A DNA stretch of 64,000 nucleotides, from positions 40,306,188 to 40,370,187 of the forward strand of contig OZ024872.1 of the NCBI GenBank assembly GCA_964017185.1, read 5' to 3'. Made by a program: the position numbers and the translations under genes. Below, piece by piece: positions 44,255 to 55,500 of this stretch. This DNA comes from Rugalucina vietnamica. Taxonomy: Eukaryota; Mollusca; Bivalvia; Lucinida; Lucinidae. The notes under the pieces were generated by a model. It ran no database searches. It was not told where the DNA came from and saw only the letters and a program-made list of their open reading frames with translations. The first letter of the stretch is position 1. The number at the start of each line of letters is the position of its first letter.

Positions 44255-45372
44255 ATAGTCGACATTGATTGTAAGCGATGCCGGTGGCGTGGGTGAAGTC
44301 AAATAAGGGTGAAGTCAAATAAGCATCAATTGACTTCATAGAAAAATGCTAACAATATACTGTAGATGTAACATCTTTATAACTTGATTATAATGTTCAT
44401 GCTTAAAAATACGAGAACGTTGAGCAAAGTACGCTTTGTCATCATCATACTCCGGTTTCCATTGGTCGTCTCTGTATGAGGTGAGAAAGGGAGTATGCAG
44501 CCTGTTAAGGCAGTACGGTCGGCGATGTCAGCTTGATGATGTCTCAAACTTTTGCTGATCCATAGGAGAAACAAGGTAACTTGGCCATTGAAACGGTTTA
44601 CTTTTAAATCAAGATGCACAGCATTCGACAGAAGAACACGGCTTGCATCCAAATAAATAGGGCAGTCGTGAAATTCAACACACCCATAGACCTTTCTATC
44701 AGCTTCTGAACGGAGCTGAACTATTGTATAATCCGAATGACATCCGGTCGCTTTCATTTTATATTATCAAAGTGACTTCAGTTGGAAGGTGTCGTGAGCT
44801 TATCCTCTTCTTTCGTCTCCGTCTGATAGTAACCACTCTATATCAAGCAATCTGATATACGTTGATAAACAAAGAACACATTCAAACTCAGATGTTTGCA
44901 AAGAAAACAATAAAATACACTTTACAGTTGGCACATGTTGTGTGCTTCAACACATTCTTTAACACATTGCCTGCACTGTCTCAGGTTGACATTATTGGCT
45001 ATTAAATATCCTCTCCGACACTGGCTTACCGTCAAATTAGCAATAAAACAGTTTATTTATTCAGAGAACGAAACGAATGTCTGATAGATTGATGAAAATC
45101 CTAATAACAGCCAGTTGAGCTTGGACGGAATGAATCAGGAAAACGTAACAGTAACTAAACTGTAAAATCTGGCTTTTTAGAACTTAACGCTATCAAAGTT
45201 TGAACTTGTCGTACTAATACAACAAAGAAAACAAACTTTTCTTTATACACTATAATTACGTTTCGCTCAAAGCTGTCACGAAATATAATGAGTATTTATT
45301 TCAAATACAGAAGCACCAAATGACTACTGAAATTCAATTTAACGTAAGCCAAATTTCATAAAGTTTAGTGAG
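44255..45372 (+). repeat. Duplicon B, copy 3
   Basis: It is collinear with the other B copies from AGTCGACATTGATTGTAAGC onward, with no insertion at the site interrupted in copy 1. It ends at a reverse Naiad-like 3' tail. Confidence 0.85.
44377..44757 (-). CDS. Conserved B-duplicon frame, copy 3 (126 aa, unknown)
   Basis: Starting MKATGCHSDYTIVQL, the frame continues SEADRKVYGCVEFHDCPIYL and DASRVLL, then HLDLKVNRFNGQVT. The last segment is also seen in copy 2. About 60 residues of the same peptide are thus open in at least two copies. I recognise no domain, and codon preference or splice signals were not decisive. It is most likely a non-functional frame in a repeat. Confidence 0.25.
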   Translation of the reverse strand: MKATGCHSDYTIVQLRSEADRKVYGCVEFHDCPIYLDASRVLLSNAVHLDLKVNRFNGQVTLFLLWISKSLRHHQADIADRTALTGCILPFSPHTETTNGNRSMMMTKRTLLNVLVFLSMNIIIKL

Positions 45373-45373
45373 T

Positions 45374-45731
45374 AGAAAGGTACAAGTAGGCAAAGATCAG
45401 GAAAAGGCGCAATCAGAAAGAGACTCCCACTCCAAAAACCGAGGTGGGAAAAAACCAAACTAACAATCAGGCACTTATACCATGAAACATATCGTAAGCC
45501 GAATGAGCAGCTACTTTCCCAATAGGTGGCCACTCAGTTACCTTAACTTAATTAAAAATATGAAAACATACATAAGGCGCCAACAGCACAAAACATTTTA
45601 AACACCAAGACATAAAAAAAAGAATCACCACAGAAGTATCGACTTGGAACGATCAGTAACACAAAGTTACTGGCGGGCTTAAACCGATTTTACAGGATCC
45701 TAACCTCGCCCTCAGCTTCTGCAGTGGTTCA
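45374..45731 (-). mobile_element. Naiad-like 3'-tail copy (reverse)
   Basis: It begins AAAGGTACAAGTAGGCAAAG and extends to CTCAGCTTCTGCAGTGGTTC, truncated relative to the longer copy at 23329. It is the typical 5'-truncated, fixed-3'-end form. Confidence 0.88.
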
Positions 45732-45954
45732 TTTATACACAGATATAAACATGAAATAAGGTAAATCATGATAAGAAAATATATGATATAGGTACCAACA
45801 TCTAACATGTATAACGGAAAGCAGGTTGAGCAGCTGTTGAAGTAAGGTGGTCACAGTGCTAGCTTGGACAGAAAAAGTAAAATGCAGAGGGCTAAGTGAA
45901 CAGCCAAATTAAATTTGGATGGCCACAAAGTCATGCAACATGAAACTCATAATT

Positions 45955-46250
45955 AAATGAATAGGCGGTTCTAACGTGTACCAACATTCTATGTTTTGGA
46001 GCAAAAATAAGAAAAATAGATTGGAGCAAAAATGAGAAAACTAGATATACCCCTGCACACCCCAGTTTTGTTATATAAAATTGGGGTATAAGGGGGTACA
46101 TATTACACGGAAATGTTTTCCTGGTGAAAGTTACAGGAAAGCAATACTTTACATTAATATAAGAAAACAAAATTCAAAACGACTTCTATTTTCGACAGCC
46201 AAGATGACATTAAAACCAAATCAGAAATTTGTATGTCTCGGTAAATGTTA
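45955..46250 (-). repeat. F unit (reverse) plus linked sequence
   Basis: It is a near duplicate of 32420-32740, including the internal GGAGCAAAAATGAGAAAA duplication and the following GAAAGTTACAGGAAAGCAAT segment. A CAA/CAAA microsatellite follows at 46288-46332. Confidence 0.8.
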
Positions 46251-46324
46251 ATTTACATTTACATTTGGCGATGCCTGCTGTCAAAGTAAACAACAACAAC
46301 AACAACAACAAAAACAACAAACAA

Positions 46325-47620
46325 ACAAACAGGAAGTTCTTGGCACATCTATCTCGTGGGATGAAAAGACCGCTTTATATGATAATAACGGAGTTTAGAT
46401 TAAATATTCAACGATTTGTATCCCGTTGGGATAATGTTTCCAAACGATGCTATAACATATCAAGAGCGCTGTGGACAGAGATTTGATTTTTATCATGACT
46501 TAATAATTACGCAAAGCAGTTTCCAGCGGTTATGTAGATACAATATCGCACCTCTCAGTGAACGGAACACGAAACCAAATTGACCTTCGACAAGACATGT
46601 TTATAAAATGGCATTATACAGCCTGACGCATCATCTGAGCATTGCTTAACAGTTTAAATGCTCTGCGATGGCGACGGAAAAGAGGTTAAGTTGATCCATT
46701 TAAACATTTTATTTGTTGACTTTAGTGGTGCTATAGTTGCAGGACATTTCAGATGCCATGATATTGCAATTTTAGGTAAAGTATTTTTTTTAAAAAAGGA
46801 TGGAATGCGAGCACAGCTGTCGATCGGGTTGATTTCTGTCACCAGAATACTTGCACAAGTCTCGTTTTGTATAATCCAAATCAGCATTATCATGAAAACA
46901 TGTCCGTGTAATGTATATTCCCTCATACGCCACTTTTTATATAGTAACATTGGGGTATGCAGGGTTATTTTTTCTACTTTTGCCTAGATTGTGGGTACTC
47001 GGTAGAACCGCATCGTCGAGGCTGTTTTAACATGTACCCGCAATGTATATTTTGAGCAAAAATAAGAAAAATAAAATAATGATAAAAAAAAACACTGATG
47101 AAAATTTTCAATTTTACAATTATATTGTTTATTTACAAAAATATGTATATTACGTGGACGTGCTTTCGTAAAGATCAGGTTTACCGATCAAAACACATCA
47201 ACATTGTTTTCTCTGTACCAACGTAAAGTAATTTGTGGTTAAATGTTTCAAAGTGGCAAAATGACCTTGAAAATCGGCGCGAAGATTTGCTGCATGAATG
47301 CGCTTCTTATCCCGAAGTCATGCACCGTCGGAAAAAAGAAAATGTAAATTAGTAAACTCGTATTCATAAACATGCAGATACCTAGCATAAATATTACTTC
47401 AATGATTGGGAATGTTCTAACAATATTTGGAAATTTTATTTAACCACGCAATAACGCCATTCTGTTGATCGGAATCATTGTTGTTCTGACAGAATTTTAT
47501 TGTATTGTCATTGAACAGGGGAAATGCACGTGTAGGCTGATTTCGTTAACATGCTTCATAAATCAGCCGAGAAAATGAATGAATACACGATCATGCTTCA
47601 GATTGATTGAGCTGATTTTT
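46325..47620 (+). repeat. Duplicon A, copy 4, diverged and split by an F unit
   Basis: AACGATTTGTATCCCGTTGG (46409) and the following ~150 bp match A. After unassigned sequence and a full F unit (46890-47175), A resumes near 47370 (AAATTTTATTTAACCACGCA, CCATTCTGTTGATCGGAATC). It is the most diverged of the four main copies. Confidence 0.7.
46890..47175 (+). repeat. Foldback family F, full unit
   Basis: It runs from CATGAAAACATGTCCGTG to GTGGACGTGCTTTCGTAAAG. The centre is GGTAGAACCGCATCGTCGAG. Confidence 0.75.
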
Positions 47621-47675
47621 TACAGAATTAACTAAGCGCAGGAGTATATGGGGGTTACATGTACTTTAATATCAT

Positions 47676-47722
47676 TTTAGCTCACCTGAGCTAAATGCTC
47701 AAAAGATGAGCTTATAAGATGG
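47676..47722 (-). repeat. Element G terminal fragment (reverse)
   Basis: TTTAGCTCACCTGAGCTAAA, then GATGAGCTTATAAGATGG, is the reverse of the G right end. Confidence 0.65.
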
Positions 47723-47785
47723 TAGCCGGACAACTAGGACCCAAACCAACTCGAACCCTTGGTATTTGTCAGACCCAACATCAGG

Positions 47786-47998
47786 AATAAAATATAAAGG
47801 TTTGATCCTTTGGAAGCAGTAAAACATTAAGAGGGAGATAAGATGGACTATATTGCGCAATTTCGGGTAATGAACCCTCATCAGTAGCCCTTTTAAAACC
47901 GGCAACGAAAGCCAGACTATTGTACTGTAATTTCGAAAATTTACACGAGAAGTCTAAATCAAAGACACATTCCTAAACGGGATCAAATAATTTAAACA
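47786..47998 (+). repeat. 213-bp direct repeat, copy 1
   Basis: The unit starts AATAAAATATAAAGGTTTG and is repeated at 48439-48651 with about three mismatches. The two copies flank the tRNA-Pro-like SINE and ~120 bp of other sequence. The high identity implies a recent duplication. Confidence 0.92.
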
Positions 47999-48037
47999 TT
48001 GCTCAGAAGTATGTTTCTAAACGTGAGTGTTTTTACC

Positions 48038-48315
48038 GGCCCCGATAGCTCAAGTGTTAGAGCGTCCGCTTCGGGATCGGAAGGTCGCAGGTTCGATCCT
48101 CGGCCGCGCCAAACCAAAGACGTAAAAAATGGTACTGGTAGTTCCCTTGCTGACGCTCGCAATAAAAGGGTAGTTCCAGGAAGATACAAGAAGGCAGGTA
48201 TCTGTTAAGGATATTTGTTATGTCGCATAATAGCTCATGAGCTAATGTTGTCTGTTAAAAACGCGACGTTAAATAAAGCTTCTTTATCTTTATCTTTATC
48301 ATATCTTTATCTTTA
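48038..48315 (+). mobile_element. tRNA-Pro-derived SINE
   Basis: The head GGCCCCGATAGCTCAAGTG, an anticodon loop TTCGGGA (anticodon CGG, Pro) and CGCAGGTTCGATCC are well preserved through 48110. The body (GTAGTTCCCTTGCTGACGC, GCGACGTTAAATAAAGC) ends in a tandem ATCTTT tail, a common SINE 3' end. Confidence 0.88.
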
Positions 48316-48438
48316 ACACTCTGAATATCTTTACTGATCTCAAAGGACCTAAATAAAAATATAATCTGCACTATGGATGATGTACGGGGAGACTTTTTAG
48401 GGCCGCCACACGGCACAACACCAGCTGCAGTAATAGCA

Positions 48439-48651
48439 AATAAAATATAAAGGTTTGATCCTTTGGAAGCAGTAAAACATTAAGAGGGTGATAAGATGGA
48501 CTATATTGCGCAATTTTGGGTAATGAACCCTCATCAGTAGCCCTTTTAAAACCGGCAACGAAAGCCAGACTATTGTACTGTAATTTCGAAAATTTACACG
48601 AGAAGTCTAAATCAAAGACACATTCCTAAACGGGGTCAAATAATTTAAACA
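48439..48651 (+). repeat. 213-bp direct repeat, copy 2
   Basis: See the first copy at 47786-47998. It is followed directly by an F unit that has lost its first ~25 bp. Confidence 0.92.
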
Positions 48652-48905
48652 CGTATGCCCCCTTGAACCCATTTTATATAGGAAAACTGGGGTATGCAGT
48701 GGTATACCCATTTTTTCTTATTTTTGCTCCAAAACATAGATTGTGGGTACTCGTTATAACCGCTTTGCCGCGTACCCACAATTTATGTTTGAGCAAAAAT
48801 AAGAAAAAAATAAAAAAGTCAAAGATTTTCTTCTGAAAATTTAACATTTTTTATAATTTTCAAAAATCTCTGTATATTGCATGGGCAAGGGCAAGTTTTC
48901 GTAAA
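48652..48905 (+). repeat. Foldback family F unit (5'-trimmed)
   Basis: It runs from ACGTATGCCCCCTTGAACCC to GGGCAAGTTTTCGTAAAG. The centre is CGTTATAACCGCTTTGCCG. Confidence 0.75.
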
Positions 48906-49039
48906 GATACATGTACGAATCGGTTTCAGCTTTGAGACGACTCGGACCCAGCAACGACAATATTACCATTGCCTATTCATTTGTCAATATATGGAAAAAC
49001 TTGTATTTAATACAATTGTAGCGAAGGCCTCTGATGCTC

Positions 49040-49380
49040 TACAAAAGTGGGAATATGGCCCCGCCCATTGGGGCCTAAAGAAATAGATGACTGCTTGTGC
49101 TTCCAGACAAAGCCTATACGCTACTGACTGAACATCTGATTACTGGTTAATTTCCCAGGTCTGAGACTGTCCAGAAAATGTGGCATAGTCGAAGCATTCA
49201 TACATATGATCCTTGACGACTTTCTTGGGTAGTTGTATTTGAAATACTTTTGGGTGTCATGACATCCTAAATTTGGGTAAAAGTCCAATAAAATAGTGGT
49301 AACGTCCCGACATGACCATTAGCTGTTAATTGGGACACTAAGCATAAATTCAAACCAACTACAAACTTTAAGGTTGAAAG
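49040..49380 (+). repeat. Dispersed repeat family P copy
   Basis: GGGCCTAAAGAAATAGATG, ATTACTGGTTAATTTCCCAG, GGGTGTCATGACATCCTAAA and GTCCCGACATGACCATTAGC appear in P order. Confidence 0.75.
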
Positions 49381-50149
49381 ACTACATTGATGTAATGCAA
49401 ACACATTTTAGAATGTTCATCTCACTCATACATCGTTCTATCACTCTGTTAAAATTTCACTGATGAAGGGCAAATCTTCTTGGATATGGGCAAATAGACA
49501 TAATAATATTTGTGATTCTGAAATTAAAATTGACTCCAGAGACTCATCTAAGATAATCCAAATGGCATTCGGTTCCTTTTGACTCAGGAGGCACATGTGT
49601 CCTCTCCTTTCACCTCCACCTGCAAGTAGCAACGTTTGAGACCCAAGATAGCTTCGTTTGACAGGTTTTATGAATTGTCGATGCAGAGTATTTGGTCTTT
49701 ACTGTGCGCAAGTTATACTTGCTTCAGGCGCTTCTAACATAAATTTGAAGTTGTATAATATGGTAGACGGCGTCGCCGCTTTTAAATTACGGCAAATTTT
49801 CTATTTTGGCAATGCTGTGCACACAATCTACATGTATGCGGAACGTAAGAGAAGGTATGCATCCATTGTAAGAAGAACCGGCCAGGGGTGTTTTCTGCTC
49901 TGATCAACTGTGAGCAAATAAGCATCTTACTTAATCCAGCTAAAATGACTATCTCCAGTTTACGATATCTCCGATGAACGGAGACCTAAATCTCATACAG
50001 GATGATAGACATAATACAAATTCAAAGGCAGATGTCTGCAAAGACAGAAAGTAACGATCATAATTTAATTATATTTTGCACTATGCACCTGCTGTTTGTT
50101 TCTTTCAAATCATTTCCTAGATTAATTAACTGGTCCGCAATGTCGTTAT
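49381..50149. other. Unassigned sequence
   Basis: No gene or family is recognised. The short frames (49441-49632, 49658-49903) carry no motif. Confidence 0.4.
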
Positions 50150-50717
50150 CTTATTTTTTTGCTTCTATGTTGCTTGGCCCAGCGGGGTTCAACTGGTGTT
50201 TTTCTTTTGCTCCGGAGTTAGTAAGTAACTTGGTACCCAGGGACCTCCATCGTCGGGCAGCTAAATTAATGGAGTTTATCATGATTTATTTGTTTGTCCA
50301 TGATGATTCATTGACTAGTTAGAGATTCACCACTAGGACCGAACAACTACCTAAATGTTGTGAACCACTGCAGAAGCTGAGAGTGAGGTGAGGTACCTAT
50401 AAAACCGATTTGAGCCCGCCAGAATTGTATATTACTGATCGTTCCAATGCGATACTTCTGTGATGGTTCTTATTGTTTTATGTTTTGGTGTTTGAAATGT
50501 TTTGTGCTGTTGGCGCCTTATGTTATCATATTTTTAGTTAAGTTTAGGTAACTGAGTGGCCACCTATTGGGAAAACAGCTGCTCATTCGGCTTACTATAT
50601 GTTTTCATGGTATAAGTTAAGTACCTGGTTGTTGGTTTAGTTTTTTCCCACCTCGGTTTTTGGAGTGGGAATCTTTTTCTGATTGCGCCTTTTCCTGATC
50701 GTTGCCTACTTGTACCT
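50150..50717 (+). mobile_element. Naiad-like 3'-tail copy
   Basis: It is collinear with about 55540-56118: TTGCTTGGCCCAGCGGGGTT, TTTGCTCCGGAGTTAGTAAG, CCACTGCAGAAGCTGAGAG, GTGGCCACCTATTGGGAAAA and the end TTGCCTACTTGTACCTTT. The frame at 50002-50322 overlaps its start but is not a gene. Confidence 0.88.
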
Positions 50718-50879
50718 TTCTGTGTTTAATTGATACTCTTAAAGAATGTGTATTTGTCAAACAAACATAAATCAAAGTATGAATCTAAAAAACTATGTGT
50801 GTGTCTTTGTTATCAATTATGCTCACCTTTTCTTCTTCTGATTATCATCATCTGAGTTGTCGGAATTTGACAATATTAT

Positions 50880-51021
50880 AAAATACAACATTGCAGAGAG
50901 CATGATGGTAAGAACTTTCACCCTGCGGAAATGATTATCAACCGAGACGAATCCGAGGTTGATAATCATTTTCGAAGGATGAAAATTCTTGCTATTACCC
51001 TCTCAGCAATGTTGTATTATT
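50880..51021. mobile_element. Hairpin MITE, ~142 bp
   Basis: AAATACAACATTGCAGAGAG on the left faces TCTCAGCAATGTTGTATTAT on the right. The arms are about 65 bp with a loop near 50945-50954. The inner stem ATGATTATCAACC / GGTTGATAATCAT is perfect. A short duplicon B fragment (51065-51165) follows. Confidence 0.8.
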
Positions 51022-51175
51022 TCATCATACCAAAGTTTGCAGTTGAATAACCGACTTTTGCTTTCTGTCAAATAAGCAGTAGCACTTTTTCTTCATTCAG
51101 AGAACGAAACGACTGTCTGACGGATTTATGAAAACCATAATAACAGCAACTTGAGCTTGGACGAGATACATGTAA

Positions 51176-51960
51176 AAAGGTACAAATAGGCAAAGATCAG
51201 GAAAAGATGCAATCAGAAAAAGAGTCCCACTCCAAAACCGAGATGGGAAAAAAACGTAATTAACAGTCAGGTACTTATAGCATGAACACATATCGTAAGC
51301 CAAATGAGCAGCTATTTTCCCGATAGATGGCCACTCAGTTACCTAAACTTAACTTAAAATATGAAAACGCACACAAGGCGCCAACAGCACAAAAAATCAA
51401 ACACCAAGACATAAAACAATAAAAACCATCACAGAAAAAAGGTACAAGTAGGCAAAGATCAGGAAAAGGCGCAATCAGAAAAAGATTCCCACTCCAAAAA
51501 CCGAGGTGGGAAAAAACCAAACTAACAATCAGGTACTTATACCAAGAAACAATCGTAAGCCGAATGGGCAGCTATTTTCCCAACAGGTGGCCACTCAGTT
51601 ACCTTAACTTAACTAAAAATATGAAAACATACATAAGGCGCCAACAGCACAAAAAATTTTTAAACACCAAGACATAAAACAAAAAGAACCACCACAGAAG
51701 TATTGACTTGGAACGATCAGTAATATACAATTACTGGCGGGCTTAAACCGGTTTTACAGGTACCTAAGCTCACCCTCAGCTGCTGCAGTGGTTCACAACA
51801 TTTAGTTAGTTCTTCGGTCCTCGTGGTGAATCTCTGACTAGTCAATGAATCATCACTCAGTTACCTCAACAAAAAATATGAAAACATACATAAGGCGCCA
51901 ACAGCACAAAAAATTTAAACACCAAGACATAAAACAAAAAGAACCACCACAGAAGTATCA
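51176..51960 (-). mobile_element. Cluster of three reverse Naiad-like 3'-tail fragments
   Basis: Three copies lie end to end. The first, 51176-51436, starts AAAAGGTACAAATAGGCAAA. The second, 51437-51859, starts the same way and reaches CTAGTCAATGAATCATCA. The third, 51855-51960, holds the internal block CTCAGTTACCTCAAC to ACAGAAGTATCA. The first two share the same 3' boundary. Head-to-tail partial copies are a known habit of Penelope-like elements. Confidence 0.85.
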
Positions 51961-52245
51961 TAAGCAAAGCAGGATGTTTGCTGACGCTCGAAATAGGCCA
52001 TGCTGACTTATATAAGTTTTCAAGGATGATCGGTTTACTTCGACCTTGTCCTATATGTACATTTACGTCATTACAAAGATGAACATCTTTTTAACACTCA
52101 AAATTTGTTTTTTTCTCGAAGCCAGTAAAACAGAAAAAAAAATAAAATAATAAAATAAAGCGATATCTTTCATAAATAGCTGAATCACAAAATGCTTTAT
52201 TGAGTGTTTACATGTCCATCGCTCCCGTGTTTTATTGTATATATA

Positions 52246-52283
<38 letters not shown>

Positions 52284-53040
52284 CTCGTGGACGTTGTGGT
52301 ATCTTTTAAATGACTAAAACTGAGAACCTTTAAAGTGCAGCGAACGTAATGATGAGAAAGGGATGGTCCTTACAGCAGTTTAAAAAGATTATATTTTACT
52401 TTGATTACAGTATACAAAATTGCCTTGTCGTTTAAAGTAAGTGGCGCGTTTCAGGACTGAATTATTTACAGATACATCTGCTTTGACTGCCTAAATGAAG
52501 AAATACAAGCATCATGTATTTCAAAATGGAAGAACATAAAGTTCCGAGAACGTGTTACAGCCACACATTTTACGACTCGTTTGGGATGCCTGGTTGGCAA
52601 TCAGCTGCAATAAATCTAATACATTATCGTATATATAGAACAAATGGAAATAGACTCTCCTAAAACAAAATCGTGAGGCAATAATAAAAATTGAGTGCAA
52701 ATCGTTCACGGAGCATTGTAAGAACAAGGCAGCATAGTACCTTTCAGAGAAAATAAAAATAAAACTGGGAAGTCTGAACAGAAACTAAAAGGTGGACGAA
52801 GCAAGGCCGAAATACTGACAGCTAAATATCCGATAGAATATGCAGTCTCTGGCTCATGTGAATTTATATTCCAACCCAGGCATAACTCGAGAATAGAGAA
52901 CACGTACTGTTGCATCATAAAGAGCAATGTGGCCAGCTCTTTCCCATTTTCGTGGACATTCAAAAACACAAAACCGTGAGAAGTTGAGCCAGCTGAATCA
53001 TTAACCAGTTAACATGATTAAAAGACAGCAATAATAATAT
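51961..53040. other. Unassigned sequence with a TA/poly(T) tract
   Basis: A short TA run and about 28 T lie at 52237-52279. No gene or family is recognised up to the start of the retroelement. Confidence 0.45.
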
Positions 53041-53054
53041 TCTCTATATTTTAG

Positions 53055-55500
53055 AAGGATAACGTATTTAAACGTAAATCTAGATCTCATGGTATACGGA
53101 AAAGGGGTAATGACAAACGTAAACGGTGCGCTGCATTGAAATTGAACATTTCCCTTAATGATTTAGCTGTTAAACTAAGGATTCACGGTCGACATCCAAT
53201 GCTGTCTTATCTTAGTTCTCTACCTATTGCTGCATTACGTTCCCTGGACACAGAGGCTAATAGATTTTACGATAGAAATCATAAAATGTATGACGCTGCA
53301 CTGTTAACAAGATGTTATACTCAGCATGCTCTTCGTCCATTTATCGATTCCGAATCTAATCACATTAGAAGTTTTATTAAAATTCCTTTCATCAATAAAG
53401 GAATTGACTTTATTGATTTACCAAGCATATTCCAGGATAAATCAGTGATACAGTCTATACCTACCTACTTCCAAAATTCAGAACCTCCTATTATTTGTTA
53501 CAAATATAACAAACCAATCAGAAATACTATTTTTAATTTCAATAAACTTGTTTCTGATCTTGATATCCATGCTAATACTCCTAAGTCTTGAGATTGTAAA
53601 GATTCAAAATATGTTTATCAACCAGCTGGACATATAGTTACTGGAAATTTAAAAATAATTTCGGATTCTAGAATTCGCAAAATTGTTTCTAAAGGTCCGA
53701 AATATAGATTCCCTTCCAACATTAATTTCGACAAATGTAGAGAGGAGATTGCATCTGCATTAAATGATTTCGGTAATCGATGGTGTAAACGAGAGGGTGT
53801 TGAGGATAATGCTCTTAAAGAATGGAAAAGAAGTATCTTCACTATCGTGGATAAACGTATTAAGTTTTATTCACAAAATACTAATCTTTTACCTCCTAAA
53901 CCCAAATCGTCATTTAGGCATTTGAAGCAGGGTATCCAAGAATTTCATAGAAAGTATGTCTTGGTTCCGGCAGATAAAGCCGCAAACAATGTTGTTGTCG
54001 TTTGTTAACACCTTAAAACAGGAGCTTGATGGTACCAGGGCTTATCTGGAGACAGATACTGATGAGGTGTCTGTAGTAAATGCCCACTTAAACGATTTAC
54101 CTGTTAAGTTTTCTGTTTGTGTCAATGAAGGCCAAGACAAACTTCCTACGATGTATTGGTTACCTAAGCTTCACAAAAGACCATACAAAGCTAGATTTAT
54201 TGCAAATTCTAGCTCTTGTACTACCACTGAACTTTCTAAATTATTAACTTCTTGTCTTACTGCTATCAAATCTCATGTTATAAGATACTGTGAGACAGTG
54301 TATGAAACTTCAAATAAAAATTGGTTTTGGTCAATAAAAAATTCTGGTGAGGTGCTCAGTAAATTGAAGTGTAGAGGGTTCCGTGCGACAAGCTTGTCCA
54401 CATATGATTTTTCTACTCTGTATACAACATTACCACATAATATAATTAAAGAAAAACTTCTGGATTTGATAGAGTGGACCTTCAAAAGGGCATTAAAAAA
54501 CTATGGTTCACTTTATTTGGCATGTAATGACAGAAAGGCTTTTTTCACTTCCTCTGACCAAAGTCGGTATACACTTTGGTCATGTCAGAATGTGTGCGAC
54601 GCCTTATCCTATCTCCTTGATAATATTTATATTAGATTTGGGACCAAGTTATACAGACAAATTGTTGGAATTCCGATGGGTACAAATTGCGCACCTCTCG
54701 TAGCTGATTTATTTTTATACTGCTACGAAAGAGATTTCATGGATTCTCTTAACCATGATAATCAAGCTGATGTTATCGAGGCTTTTAATTCCACATCTAG
54801 GTACCTCGATGACCTTTTGAACATTGACAACCCTTATTTTGAAGGTATGGTCAATCAAATTTATCCACCTGAACTTCAGTTGAACAAAGCTAATATCTCA
54901 GATACCGAAGCCCCCTTTTTAGATCTACATCTTTCTGTTGCAAATGGATTTGTTTCTTCTAAAATTTATGATAAGCGCGATGACTTTGATTTTGATATAG
55001 TAAATTTTCCTTTTTTGGATGGTGACGTTCCTCGTCGTGCTTCTTATGGTGTATGCATTTCGCAACTTATTAGGTTTGCTAGAGTCTGCAATCATGTTAC
55101 AGACTTCAACGCTCGAAATAAATGTTTAACGGCAAAACTTCTCCAACAGGGCTATTGGTATCATAAACTTCGAAAAACCTTTTCTAAATTTTATCGTAGA
55201 CACTATGAATTGATTTCCAAATATAATGTTGGGTTAAAGACACTTTTAAGTGAGGGCCTTTCGGAACCTGAATTTTATGGTGACTTGGTTTACAAATTAA
55301 AGAAACTTAAAGGAATAAATGATTTTTCTCTTCAGTTCGGAAAAATCATAACACGTTACAGACGTATAGGTTATAACTTGAATGTTATGCGACAGTCTGC
55401 ATGCTTAGTTTTTAACCCAATCATGGTTGATAACTATGCTGCCTTCTTTAATTGCACGCCGGTGGGTCGGGCGTCAGACTCTATGATGGCCCCGACTTAA
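53055..55500 (+). pseudogene. Penelope-like reverse transcriptase, one frameshift and one TGA
   Basis: The protein would copy the element's RNA into DNA. The first frame (53055-54005) is basic at its start, then has EPPIICYKYNKPIRNTIF, then PKS-TGA-DC at 53589-53591, then AGHIVTGNL, SKGPKYRFP and VPADKAANNVVVV. The ADK block corresponds to the DKG motif of Penelope-type reverse transcriptases. At about 54000 the frame changes, probably by a short deletion, and continues to 55500. There I see MYWLPKLHK, motif A STYDFSTLYTTLPH (catalytic Asp), VGIPMGTNCAPLVADLF (motif B) and motif C SRYLDDLL (two catalytic Asp), then EAPFLDLHLS and YDKRDDFDFDIVNFPF. All three catalytic Asp are present. The TGA falls at the first position of the family's C-x-C motif, where a Cys (or selenocysteine) is expected. 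The stop TAA at 54006 in the first frame and the frameshift make this copy inactive as it stands. Confidence 0.88.

Noticed and set aside
48038-48110. tRNA-Pro gene
   Set aside because: The head is tRNA-like, but it is followed by a SINE body and a tandem ATCTTT tail. Treated as a tRNA-derived retroposon.
53618-53842. 74-aa minus-strand frame and others antisense to the retroelement
   Set aside because: They lie opposite the conserved RT frame and are shadows of it.
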